Positions 1-10,181 of a stretch of 64,000 bases of DNA are shown here, in pieces. The notes beneath the pieces are model-generated. The model was not told the DNA's origin. It worked only from the letters and a program-made list of their open reading frames with translations, and did no database searches. Source of the DNA: Isoetes taiwanensis (lineage: Eukaryota > Streptophyta > Lycopodiopsida > Isoetales > Isoetaceae). The stretch is taken from NCBI GenBank assembly GCA_021234155.1, contig JAJEKV010000039.1, positions 992,001-1,056,000 of the forward strand, in the 5' to 3' direction. A program made the position numbers and the translations under genes. Positions within the stretch are counted from its first letter, which is position 1. Each line of letters begins with the position of its first letter.

Positions 1-1258
1 GAAAGATGGAGGGTATGGTATGTAGTAGCCCAAGCATTTCCCAAGATTTTGATGGATATGGAGGATTATCAGGCTGGTAATTGTTTCATTTTTGCTTATT
101 ATTTTAAATGCACAGGTGCTGGACTTAACAGTTGCAAGGGAAAAGCAAACAAGTTTTGAGGAGTACCTGTCTTCCAACATGGTATCTAGTCCAGCCATTG
201 ATTTTTCAGTGACAGTGTTAACAGCTGGGTTCTGGCCGAGCTACAAGTCATCCGGGCTTGCTTTACCATCTGAAATGGTATGTCATTCTAGACAGTGTAA
301 TTACTTACCACACTGTAGAAACAAAAAACCTGAAATGTTATCTTTAGGCGAAATGTGTGGAGAAGTTCAAGGATTTCTATCTAACAAGGACAAAGCATCG
401 GAAGCTGATGTGGATCTTCTCCTTGGGAACATGCAACATAATCGGAAATTTTGATTCCAAACGCATAGAGCTTGTTGTTGCAACCTACCAGGTAGGTATA
501 TAGACATTCTTTGCTGTTAGTGGTTGTTTGTATGCATGTAAACAATTCTAAGAGATAGATCTTTTCTTGTTTGCATGTAACTCTTTCTATAATTCTATCT
601 AATGTGTGTACTGTAGGCTGCAGTGCTCCTCCTTTTTAATGCATCAGAGAAGCTCAGTTATTCAGATATTAGAGAACAATTGAATCTCATTGACAAGGAC
701 GTGGTTCGGTCGCTACACTCTTTGTCATGCGCAAAATACAAGATCTTGAATAAGGAGCCAAATACCAAATCTGTCGGCCAAAATGATATCTTCGAATTCA
801 ATACAAAGTTTACTGACAAGATGAGACAAATTAAGGTTTAGTTTACATGGTGTAGATGCATCATGTGCCAACTCTTTCTAACTGTTACCCGTAAAGTGCA
901 GATACCTCTCCCGACAGTGGATGAAGAAAAGGCGGTGATTGAAGACGTTGTTACGGATAGATGTTATGCTATTGATGCATCAATTGTCCGTATCATGAAA
1001 AGCCGCAGAATATTGCCATATCAAAAATTAGCTCTGGAATGCGTTGAGCAACTTGCTCGAATTTTTAAGGTAACAATTTCTCATTGTTCGTCAATGTTTT
1101 AAGCGCACATCTACTTTGGTTTCTTACATGTCCGGACTGTACTGTATAAATTGTAGCCGGATTTCAAGCTCATAAAGAAGCGTATTGATGCGCTTATTGA
1201 GACAGAATATTTGGAGAGGGACAAAGATAATCCAAATGTGCTGAAATATTTGGTTTAA
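1..1258 (+). CDS. CUL1: Cullin-1-like protein, C-terminal part (5' end outside window)
   Basis: This is the scaffold subunit of SCF-type ubiquitin ligases; the cullin C-terminal region binds RBX1 and carries the NEDD8 site. I read exons at 1-17, 116-277, 348-491, 617-835, 902-1069 and 1157-1258, all with GT-AG introns of about 65-125 bp and an open frame throughout. Exon 1 ends KMEGM and the next continues [18 protein letters not shown], the cullin-1 signature, followed by [50 protein letters not shown] and the winged-helix/neddylation region. RIMKSRR (near 995-1010) holds the expected neddylated lysine, and the protein ends in [10 protein letters not shown] plus a short tail, where plant CUL1 also ends. 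No break is visible, so this looks like a functional host gene. Other cullins are unlikely because of the close match to plant CUL1 across all exons. Confidence 0.95.
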
Positions 1259-1687
1259 GTGGCACGCCCATGCATAACCAAGTGTTTGGCCTTAAATTTG
1301 AGGCAAATCATGCATATCAAACTAGGGATTAACTGCAATTTTGAATTGTCATCCCATATTTTGTAGTAGCATAAGTATTTGTGGCTTAAGACCACCCGAG
1401 TTGCATCCAACTTGATATTGTCTCTCATACGTGACTGCCACATGGCAGCACCGATCAGCAACCGCCATAGTAGGAAGCTCGGTGAATATTCACCATCTCA
1501 TTTCATGGCATGATTTGTGCCTTTCAGTTGTATTTAGATAACATGTTTTCAATAGAATGATACTCGTCTGCTCGTGCACTCATTCTCGTTTCCAAACTAT
1601 TTCATGGTATTCAAAGCTTCTCTCAAGTTGAGAGAATCAAAGCTGTATCCTTTTTCTTTCCTGGAGATTTCGATCCTCAGCAAAGCT
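1259..1687. other. Cullin 3' UTR and intergenic DNA, no gene seen
   Basis: This stretch follows the cullin stop codon and precedes the copia gag remnant. It probably contains the cullin 3' UTR. I see no coding frame of note. Confidence 0.5.
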
Positions 1688-2136
1688 ATGGCATCTGCCA
1701 ATTCTGGGCTCCTGAATCTCAAACCTCAGGCTTTCGATGGGAAGGGTTTTGATGGCGGGAAGCGGGTGATGAGTCTCTACCTCAAGGCTGAACTTGTGTG
1801 AGAAGTTGTGGATGGGAGTGAGGCCCAACCAGCAGTGAAGGATGCTGCTGATGAATCTCAACAAAAGGCACGATTACTGTGGAAACAAAGAAATAACCCT
1901 GCGCTTGCAATGTGTGTCTTTCCAAAAGTCAGCTACAACTGGTGAAGGGGGAAACTCGAGCAAGGCAGCAAGCACCTCTGGGATTTCTTGGTGCGAAGAT
2001 ATGGCAAGAAAACTGATATGGAGGTCATGCAAATCCTCATGGAGTTGGATAACAACAAAGTTGAAATTGAAACGCTTTTATTTGCTTTAAACGCACTTCA
2101 AAAGGAATCTTTAAAAGATTCCTTAAAATTCTCTTA
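1688..2136 (+). pseudogene. Ty1/copia retrotransposon gag remnant
   Basis: One frame, interrupted by stops, reads as the N-terminal part of a copia polyprotein. After the start MASANSGLLNL come FDGGKRVMSLYLKAEL, a TGA where the family has tryptophan, then EVVDGSEAQPAVKDAADESQ, and after a second stop WDFLVRRYGKKTDMEVMQI. These match the gag segment of plant copia elements (LW-EVVDG, DE.Q..., AWD.L...Y). No protease, integrase or reverse transcriptase follows; the sequence runs into the LINE fragment at about 2195. I call it a dead 5' fragment of a copia element; no LTRs were recognised. Confidence 0.75.
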
Positions 2137-2194
2137 AAGTCCATTATTTTGAAGGTCTGTTCGTGACAAGTGTGACAATTTAGGTAATTTATTA

Positions 2195-3991
2195 GGTACC
2201 CTTTTTGAGGGGTTTCTTCTTCTTCTTACAACATTCTGCCATTCACACCCGTGTAATATCTATTGTTTTGGCCAGACGAAATAAACATTCCAATAATACT
2301 CTCCAATCTAGAAGAAACCTTTTTGGGAGCTAAGTGGCTGAGGATTGGTAAACGTGGGATGAGGAGAGATAAAATTGGCAATAATAGCCTTGCCATTTTT
2401 GGAAAGATATTTTGAATAAAGATTCTCCTATATTTCTTTATAATATCCTCCCAAATGTCAAAGGGACTACTTTTAATAGCAAAGGAGATACCTAGAATTT
2501 TAGATTTAGAAGTTGGAGGGTCGTAATGCCAAGGAGGATAGTTATTTGCTCCCCTTTTACCTGTTCTTGCCATCACCTTGGATTTCGTGGGGTTGATTCT
2601 GCAACCAGATGCTTCTACACATTGATTTATAATATTTTGAGTGTTGATGATCGAGTGGGTATCTATTTTGACCATAGGGTCAAAGCATGGAGGTGGGGGA
2701 CACTTTTTGTGTCAGCGACACATGGTGCTTAGTGGGTGCTTTCTGGGGCTATTTTCTTTGTATTTTCGAAAAATATTTTTCTTTCATTTTTTTGATATTT
2801 TTCCCTGAAACGCATTCACATTACGCCTTGGAATACAAAATTTCAGCTTCATCGGAGTTACAGAAAAAAAGATAAAAATAAGTAAAGTTTTCAGCATTAG
2901 GTGCTTATGGGGTGCTTGGCTGGCGCAAAAGTGCCCCCCAGCTCTATGCTTTGACCCCATAAGAAATATGTCATTTGCAAAGTGTCCATTAAGGATCTGA
3001 TCCATTCCCTTGTTCTCGGAAGAGAGAGCTCCTAGATCAAGTTAGTATCTTTGGCAGTTTTACGCTTACTGTGAAGAGCCTCTATAATAATTAAGAAAGG
3101 GCCAGAGGACAGCCTTGCTTAACTCACCTTTTCAGAGGGAAGAAGGGGCTGCACTCTCCATTTATCAGAACAGGGATTTAGCATTGCTAAGAATAGCATT
3201 AAATAGGTGAATTACCTCACTGGAGAAACCAAAGACACAACAGCATTTGAAAAGAAAATTCCAACTTACTGTATCAAAAGCTTTAGTTATGTCTAGCTTT
3301 ATCAGAGCAATGACTTGATGAGAATCCTTGGCCCAATGTAACTGTCTTTCAGATAGACAGACTGTGAGGAGCTAATAATTATAACAAGAATTAAGACTAG
3401 CAGCAATAGTTCCCGAAATAATTTTATAGATAACATTAGAAAGGGAGATTGGCCTGTATTCCAAAAAAGTGGAATCAGAGCAATTAAGCTGGTGTTAATT
3501 CTGGCATCCAGACGTTTACGCTCACTAAATTCATTGACAATGTTGGTAATGTAGCCACCTAAGATGGGCCAAACTTTCTTATAGAATTCACCTAGAAGGC
3601 GCTCAGGTCCAGGAGTCTTGCCAATATGGAGCAGTTCCTGATTTACAAAACCTTCCCAATGCTGATGTTGTCCTCAAGACTGACTTTAGATTGAAGGTTG
3701 ATAAAATTATTGATGATAAGAGGATCACAGTCATAGGTTGTTCCCATCATGCTGGTGAAGTGCATGGCAGCAGTCCTCTTTATGTCCTCTTCATTAGAAA
3801 CATATTCCTCTCCCATTTTAACATCCAAGATGTGATTCCTCTTAACTTTACCCTTGGCCTTAATGAAGAACTTTGAGTTGCATCTCTCATCCTCCTTAAT
3901 TTTCTTGATTTTTGCCTTAAGCCTCCATCCTCCGGCTATTCTGATTTCTCCATTTCTATACTCTTTCTAATATTTTCCTGTCGATCATTGG
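2195..3991 (-). mobile_element. LINE (L1-like) family A fragment, 3'-side half
   Basis: Decayed ORF2 reverse-transcriptase sequence on the minus strand, collinear with the better copy at 39.9-43.2 kb. Recognisable segments, in order from the right: IKEDERCNSKFF near 3880, YVSNEEDIKR near 3800, DQILNGHFANDIFLM (motif C, the usual ADD changed to AND) near 2970, then SIINTQNIINQCVEASGCRINPTKSK near 2600 and the end near MAECCKKKK at about 2220. It contains stops and frameshifts. At 3991 it is cut exactly by the 18.7-kb element, and the missing 5' continuation resumes at 22696. A small transposon is nested at 2677-2957. Confidence 0.85.
2677..2957. mobile_element. 281-bp non-autonomous DNA transposon (MITE) nested in the LINE
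   Basis: The ends are inverted: GGGTCAAAGCAT on the left and ATGCTTTGACCC on the right, with imperfect pairing continuing inward (GAGGTGGGGGACACTTTT against the reverse of AAAAGTGCCCCCCAGCTC). It is flanked by a direct CATA at 2673-2676 and 2958-2961. Removing the element and one CATA restores the LINE reading frame across FLM|VKIDTH, which proves insertion. It has no coding capacity. A direct repeat GGTGCTTA..GGGTGCTT lies near both ends. The 4-bp duplication does not fit a common plant superfamily clearly, so I leave it unclassified. Confidence 0.85.
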
Positions 3992-4023
3992 CATTAGGGC
4001 GGATTTGGGGTCTGAAAATGGCC
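3992..4023 (+). repeat. Left 32-bp terminal inverted repeat
   Basis: It begins CATTAGGGCGGATTTGGGGT and ends with GAAAATGGCC. It is a perfect reverse complement of 22664-22695. The LINE ORF on its left stops abruptly here. Confidence 0.95.
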
Positions 4024-4610
4024 TCCTATCAGCCATTCCACGTCATATTTCCGCTCCCTTTTTCCCATGCCACCTAGGATACCAAACTCTCATAATTACA
4101 GATTTGCTTGGAATATTCTTCCGGAATAAGGGGGATTGCACATTCATGGCGCCATATGTATTTAATTCTGTTGGTTGTCAGACAAACTGATGCAACACGT
4201 GGCGCTTCTAAAATGCCACTTGCATTATAGCATATCGGCAACTCATGACGGTGTCTCTTGGTAAGCGTGCGCGTCACCGCCTTCTACATTTCAAAATTTG
4301 AATGTGTAGGTTGAAGCTTTGTATCGATCGGACTTTCATTTTCGGATTTGCATTTGGGCCTAGCTTTAACCGATCTTCACTTCATCCTAATCTGGGCTTC
4401 CGCCCCTACAATTCGAAATTTGAATTTGCTTAATGTATAAAAGCATGGATTGTAGGAGAATGGACTTTTCGATTTCCATATGCACGCGTTGCAAATTTCA
4501 AAAAACGGTTAGTACGGACGTTCGGCTCACACGGTTTAATTGTGTTGGGGCATAAAAATACCACACCTTGATTTCAAGGCCGCGATCTACACAAGATGGA
4601 AGTTGCTTGT
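4014..4610 (+). repeat. Subterminal direct repeat, outer copy
   Basis: From AAAATGGCCTCCTATCAGCC onward, this about 600-bp stretch is repeated, with small changes, at about 6001-6613. Shared landmarks are GGCGCCATATGTATTTAATTC, CACTTGCATTATAGCATA, CCGCCTTCTACATTTCAAAA and TATAAAAGCATGGATTGTAG. In this outer copy the sequence ends at a short ATGGAAG with no long frame behind it. Confidence 0.85.
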
Positions 4611-5093
4611 TGTCAAATTAAACTTAAACACAAGTGAGGTCGGCACTTACGTGGTTTTCTCGAGGAGGGTTTGGAGTGTTTTTTTTTTAAATCCCAATTA
4701 TCGACATAGTGTGACGTAGCATCTTGGTATTAAATAGTATGTTAAATTCGAATTATATCGGTGTTCATTTTCAGGTTAAACTCAAATCATATAGGTTTAG
4801 AAATAAGGTTAAAAAAGGAAAATATTGGATATTTAGGAATAAGGTTAGAAAAGGAAGATATTGGATATTTAGGTATAAGGTTAAAAAAGGAAGATATTAG
4901 ATATGGCTCAAATTTCGAGATATGCACATAATGGCATGTAATGATGGTTGATAGGACTGGAATACGAATCATTCCTACTATTTTCACGTCTAATCCAGCC
5001 TATATCTATTCCAGCCTAGATTGGCGCCCATTCTCCCCCCAATCTCCGCCCAATCTTCGCTAGATCCTCCGCCCAATTTCTTTAGTCCATCGC

Positions 5094-5400
5094 CATGAAG
5101 AGATCAGCTACGGAAGAGCCGGAGGTGTCCTCCAAGAGGCGCCTATTACGGCTGGAAGAGGTGTTCCCTCCGCTAGTTCCCTCCACGCCTACGGTTCTTG
5201 CTCTGAATGCCTCTCGATTCCTCGATTCCTCTCGATTCCTTTGACGAGGAATCGTGAGAATGAGGAATCGAGGAAATTTTGGAGCAGGAGTTCATCACAG
5301 TGTGTTCTTGAAGGCTGGATAGGAGATTCTTGAGAAAATGAGTATTCACCGGCGGAGAAGAAGCGAAGATGATGAAGAAGATGAAGAAGTTGAAGACTAA
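5094..5400 (+). pseudogene. Small basic/acidic protein relic near the left end
   Basis: An ATG at 5094 opens MKRSATEEPEVSSKRRLLRL (two basic clusters like a nuclear localisation signal), followed by EEVFPPLVPSTPTVLALNAS and a stop at about 5242 after a repeated TCTCGATTCC tract. Beyond it, frames encode GIEEILEQEF and a glutamate/lysine-rich stretch (EDDEEDEE) up to about 5400, suggesting a longer small acidic protein broken by frameshifts. The start style (short basic N-terminus) resembles the other small proteins of the element. I do not recognise a family. Confidence 0.4.
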
Positions 5401-5820
5401 TCTGGCGACTTCGAGGAGCTCATGGCGTTAGTTCATGGTACATGCATGTTTTCTTTCTTTTCTTAAGCATTCAACTAACGGTTATTTCTTTTTTTTTTTG
5501 GATGGTGAAGCGGATGAATGAAATTTGTTAGGGCAGAGCACCTCTTATTTTTTTTCCTTGTTCTTAGTCGAGCTTGCCTCCGACTTCTTACCATATGATT
5601 TTGCAAGCCTCGGGCTTTTTTGTTGTGAATAGTTGAAGCCTCGGGCATTTAAATTTACAAAAATGATGTAAAGCCATACGGCCATAAAAATTTTGAATGT
5701 AAAAAGTTTTTGCTTCTAATTCCATTTGAATACCTAACTTTTTTTTTTTTCTTGTACATGTGTTACCACTCTTAAGTACATAAGTCATTATCCCTTTTCA
5801 AAGAGCATATTATTTTTCAA

Positions 5821-5889
5821 GGATCACACCAAGTTTAATAGTACATATGCAACAAAAATGGAACACACTAAATTCGCGATCGTGTGATC
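5821..5889. promoter_or_regulatory. Palindromic module, copy 1
   Basis: GGATCACACCAAG at 5821 faces TTCGCGATCGTGTGATCC at 5872-5889. It is a degenerate version of the TCACACGACGCGAAG inverted pair found elsewhere in the element, spanning about 65 bp between the core arms. It lies upstream of the inner subterminal copy and the transposase gene. Confidence 0.55.
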
Positions 5890-6000
5890 CACTTTCTTAT
5901 TTGTTGTCAAATTAAAATTAAACACAAGTCCCTCGTCAATAGTCTCCCATTTGCATATAAAATATCTATCATTCCAAGTTATATTATGTTTTATGAACTA

Positions 6001-6613
6001 AAATGGCCTCCTATCAGCCATTCCACGCCATATTTCCGCCCCTTTTTTCCGCCGATTTGCTTGGAATATTCTCGGAATAAGGGGAATCGCGATATCTATG
6101 GCGCCATATGTATTTAATTCTCTTGGTTGTCGACCGATTGACTTAACACGTGGTGCTTCTAAAAGCCACTTGCATTATAGCATACCGGCAACTCATGGCG
6201 GTGTCTCTTGGTTTGTCAGATACCAATCATGCGCATCACCGATTCTTGTCTTGCCCTATTTTCATTTAGAGTCCATTCCCGCCTTCTACATTTCAAAATT
6301 TGAATGTGTAGGTTGAAGCTTTGTATTAGACTTTCGTTTGAGGGCCGCGATGGACGCCTTTAAAAGTTCGTGAATCGGGATCTTTACTTCATCCCAATAC
6401 AAGGCTTCCGCCCCTACAATTCGAATTTTGAATTTGCTTTTGTATAAAAGCATGGATTGTAGGAGAATGGACTTTTCGATTTCCATATATATGCACGTTG
6501 CAAATTTCAAAAACGAGGTTAGTACGGACTGAGCCTCAAACGGTTTAATTGTCTTTGGGGCATACAAATTGTACACATTCATTTCGCGCCGTGCGATCCA
6601 CGCGGTATGGAAG
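6001..6613 (+). repeat. Subterminal direct repeat, inner copy (likely transposase promoter)
   Basis: Second copy of the 4014-4610 sequence, lacking the terminal 20 bp of the inverted repeat. It ends in TTTCGCGCCGTGCGATCC (6582-6599), a degenerate form of the recurrent motif, immediately before the ATG at 6607 that starts the transposase-like frame. A TATAAAAG lies near 6440. The element's own end sequence therefore seems to serve as the promoter and 5' leader of the transposase gene. Confidence 0.65.
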
Positions 6614-9138
6614 CTCCAAATGATGTGTGGATAAGGATCCAACTGACTCAGGAATATGCTCCAGTCTTCAATCGCAAAAAAGGAGGTCTAAAAAATAAGA
6701 ACTTAGACCTCGACATGTTGCACCTTGCAGGCTCAAAAAGTGTCGACATCTGGGCGGATGGCAGTTTATATCCATTGGATCCGTTGAGTGGCAAGAAATC
6801 GTCATTTCGGGACGTTTCAAGTTTAGTCCGATTTTGTGGTGACGGTAACTCTGGCCTCTTGGGATATTGTGAGAGATTGAGAGAGGATGAAGGCATTCGG
6901 AATCGAATACAGTTCCTTGAGATGAGCTGCTTCCGATTGTCACAAGAGAATTATAACTTAAACCGCCAGAAATTTTTTTTCTCTCGCTTCATTACTCCAA
7001 TCGTGATGAAGGAAAGGAATGACGGCTTTGGGAGGAAACTTCTTTGAGATCTGAAGTGGACAAGTCCAAATTGGTGATAGGGCAGCTGCAAGAAAAGATC
7101 CAAGAGCTCGAAAGAGCAAACTTTGGGCTTCAATGTAGGTTAAAGAATTTGAAGAAAACACCCCTTGGCTTGCGAGAAAGGAAGAAGCATTATCGACCGA
7201 TAGAGGAACTGAAGTTTGGATCAGGTGCATTCAGACGCAGGGTCACGGCCACAAGGTCCGTTTTTACAACACTAGCAAAGGCCGGTTAAGATCCGGGGAA
7301 ACTAGAAGCAATCTTGGTTACGTAGTGAAGAACCTAGCGACTAACGGGGAGATAGTGGACATGATTTGTCAGCCCTACAACTCTCCCTCTCAAGAAGATG
7401 GTGTTGGAAATGGTACTAGGGGAGATCTACAAGAAGTTAGAAGCGGCGGATGTACTGATTGTTTGTGATGATGTAGGCATCGTAAGAGGCTTGGTTACCG
7501 TTCTCTATTCAAGCCATTCCACCTAAGCGTTGAAAAGAATGGGCACAAAAAGTATTCGCTCCACGTCCACAAATTGTCGAGAATACAAGGGTTACTAGGA
7601 CAAAGATGGTGTATGCCATATTAGGAGAGATGCACCACGTTGAATGTCTTTGGTCCCGCCATAGCCATAAAAGATAAGAATGGCAAGGATTGTTGTGATA
7701 TAGTTGGAATGAATGAATAATAATCTTTGGGTTGACCTGGTTACTCTCTTACAATTCCTTGTCAAATATTATGACTTAATGATTCACGGGAACTAATGGT
7801 GAGATTGAAGTTTGCATAAAATTGGATGAAATGGAACTGACCAAGTTTGAGAAGTATGAGAGGGTATCCGTTGTCATCATGAATAGAGCAATTGAGAATG
7901 CAATTGCACATGCTAAATCAAAGAGCAACAAGAATAACAAAAAGATGTAGAGGTGACGGACGAGGAGGAGAAGAAGCGCGCGGAAAAATGGTTCTCATGT
8001 CAACTTGAAGATGACACCTGGTGGTTAGGTCTCTTTAAAGTTCAGAAAGAAACTCACGAGGTATTGAAATGGGTGTTCAATCAAACTGACATCCCGAGTT
8101 TAATATCTAGATTCAAGGGAGGGGAAAAATTGCAAGTATATCACTATGGATCTTACAAAGTAATTTTTCACTTGGCGCCCGATTTAAAACCGAGAAAGCA
8201 ATGTACAACATAAGTGGAGGAGGACAAGGAACATGCAAAAGTTGTCTGTACTACAATCATGCAAGGAAGTCAAGTACTGGGAAGACTGTTTCAACCTTGT
8301 CCCTTAACCAAGCAAATGCTCCTAATAGAGGAGAAGAAGATCCCAAGTTCCATGGCATTTTCCCCATTCCATTAGAGAGGGTTCATATCTGCACTTTGCA
8401 CGGCTTTGTAAGAATCATCGACAAGATGATATTTTTGAGAGCAGATTCGGTGTGGAACATTTCGGACACAAGAAGAGAAGAGAGGAAGGAATTCGTAGAG
8501 TTGAACATGTTCTATCAGAAGCAGGTTTGCATGGTGGCAATATAAGATTAGAGCTCGATGAGAAACGGGCAGGAAGAACAAGTGTGCCTCGTAAGGTGTC
8601 AATTGGAGGGGTGAAAGCTCGACGCTTCATAAAGAATCATAGAGAGGCTCTGAACGGAAACCAGATGGGAGAAAAGGTCTATGAATTTGGAAAATTGCTG
8701 GTTGATGCGGAGCAGGACCGCACAGATGGCGTTCGTTCGGCATTGAGGAAAAAAAAGCATGGGATGCATTGTCTGAATTGTTCCCATACATTCAGAGAAT
8801 GGACCTCACAAGAGAAGATGCGGAAATGTTCGTGCAAGCGAATAACAAATTTATTAAAGCTTTCATAGACGCATGGGGAGAGAGTGAAGTCACGCACTAC
8901 TTGCACATCTTTTGGGCTCATGCACCTTGGTTTTTTAGGAAGTATGGAAGCCTAGCAGTGTGGAGTGCACAAGGCATGGAGAAGTCGCATAAACAAGCTA
9001 AAATAGCCTTTCATCGTAACACTCAAAGAGGGGTGGAAATGTGGGAACCAACCCTCTAAGACGGATGACGAGTGGTTTTATAGAAGGGCGATGGCTAACA
9101 TCGACAAGAAGGTCGCTTTAAGGAGCAACCCGTAAGTC
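6607..9138 (+). pseudogene. DDE-type transposase-like protein, frameshifted
   Basis: Successive frames on the plus strand form one broken protein of roughly 800 residues. The start MEAPNDVWIRIQLT at 6607 is followed by a coiled coil with a basic tail (7044-7289, RERKKHYRPIEELKF), a middle part with many breaks (ADVLIVCDDVG near 7450), EMELTKFEKYERVSVVIMN near 7840, KTEKAMYNISGGGQGTCKSC near 8190-8250 (the glycine-rich and Cys-x2-Cys segment of DDE transposases), PLERVHICTLHGFVRIID near 8370-8425 (likely the second acidic/His-Leu-His block), and HYLHIFWAHAPWF..YGSLAVWSAQGMEKSHKQAK near 8900-9000, which matches the family's last catalytic glutamate helix. It ends near DKKVALRSNP at about 9130. 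At least five frameshifts or stops are present, so it is inactive. The family name is uncertain; the identification rests on the order of these blocks. Confidence 0.6.
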
Positions 9139-9273
9139 GTAAACACCATTGGCATAATGTCAAGAGAAAACGAAAGTTGCTTGGCAAAATTCTAGGGCCC
9201 CACTAGCATCGCAATGCAGTGGAGATCTAAGAGACAAAGAATCGGTAAAGTATACTTGTAATGTGTAGCATGT

Positions 9274-9409
9274 TCACACGACGCGAAGTACTTGCCTCCA
9301 ACCTTGTTTGCACAACTGTAGCTTCGCGTCGTGTGATCTTATTTGTATCATACGGCGCGAACAGTGGAGTTCGCTATTGCTTGCATTTATGTGGCTTCGC
9401 GTCGTGTGA
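9274..9409. promoter_or_regulatory. Palindromic module, two tandem copies
   Basis: TCACACGACGCGAAG at 9274-9288 faces CTTCGCGTCGTGTGA at 9322-9336 (span 63 bp). A degenerate TCATACGGCGCGAAC at 9348-9362 faces CTTCGCGTCGTGTGA at 9395-9409 (span 62 bp). They sit in the gap between the convergent transposase and the minus-strand gene at 9478-9976. Confidence 0.8.
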
Positions 9410-9477
9410 AGCTTTACAAGATAATAATAAAAAAGGGTTACTTTTGATTAAAGTTGTGAAAGATGTTACATTGAAAA

Positions 9478-9976
9478 ACAAAATATAACGACTCATTGTT
9501 GCTCCGGCGAAGAGCTCTTCTTCATTATCTTCATCATCATCATCAGCTCCGCCCCGCGTCTTCGTCTTCATCTCTTCCTCTCAAGCGAGCAATCCCCCTA
9601 TCCAAACGTTCCTCCAATCTGTCCACCATCTCTTTGTACATGTCCCGCTCCTGCCCCAATAGCACAACGTGTTCTTACGCTTTGAATTAGCATCCTCGTT
9701 GCCATCATAACCACCTCGGCAGCGGTTGTTGGGGCATGTCATCCGTCGACCTTCTATTCAACCGCCTTTGATTTGCCTCTCCTGGCTACGAAGCATGAGA
9801 AGGTTGAATTCATTCTCTTCTTCTTTCTGCTGAATTATAACGGCATTTTCCTTTAGAAGATCATCTTGCTCCTTCAACCTCTTCATTAGAACACCCAACA
9901 CTATGTCAGAAGGGAGTTCTATCCTCTTGCGTTTTCCATTATCAGCGGTTGAGGATGTGGAGGCCATAGATGACAA
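9478..9976 (-). CDS. Small basic coiled-coil protein, paralogue 1 (probably frameshifted)
   Basis: The start at 9976 gives MSSMASTSSTADNGKRKRIELP, with a GKRKR nuclear-localisation-like cluster, then SDIVLGVLMKRLKEQDDLLKEN and a glutamine/glutamate-rich coiled coil ending at 9758. In other frames the minus strand continues as ERDMYKEMVDRLEERLDRGI and an acidic DDDDEDNEEEL tail near 9500, so the original protein was longer and has suffered frameshifts. The block LP.DI.L.V.MKR.KE is shared with the proteins at 15980-16207 and 16772-17035. TATAAATTG lies about 70 bp upstream (near 10055). Function unknown; small, nuclear and self-associating is an inference from composition. Confidence 0.55.
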
Positions 9977-10181
9977 ATGGGAGGGACGTTAAGATTATAG
10001 AAGTGAGGAGCAAAGACTCTAACCGGCGGAAGGAGCACAATGCAAGGACCTCAATTTATACATATTAGCGCTTGAACATATTAATACTCGGCTGCTGTCG
10101 CACGTGTCGAGCGGATTCTGTCGGTTGTCCGCTAGAACACATTAATGGTACTGTCCGCTGGAACACATTAATAACTACTAG

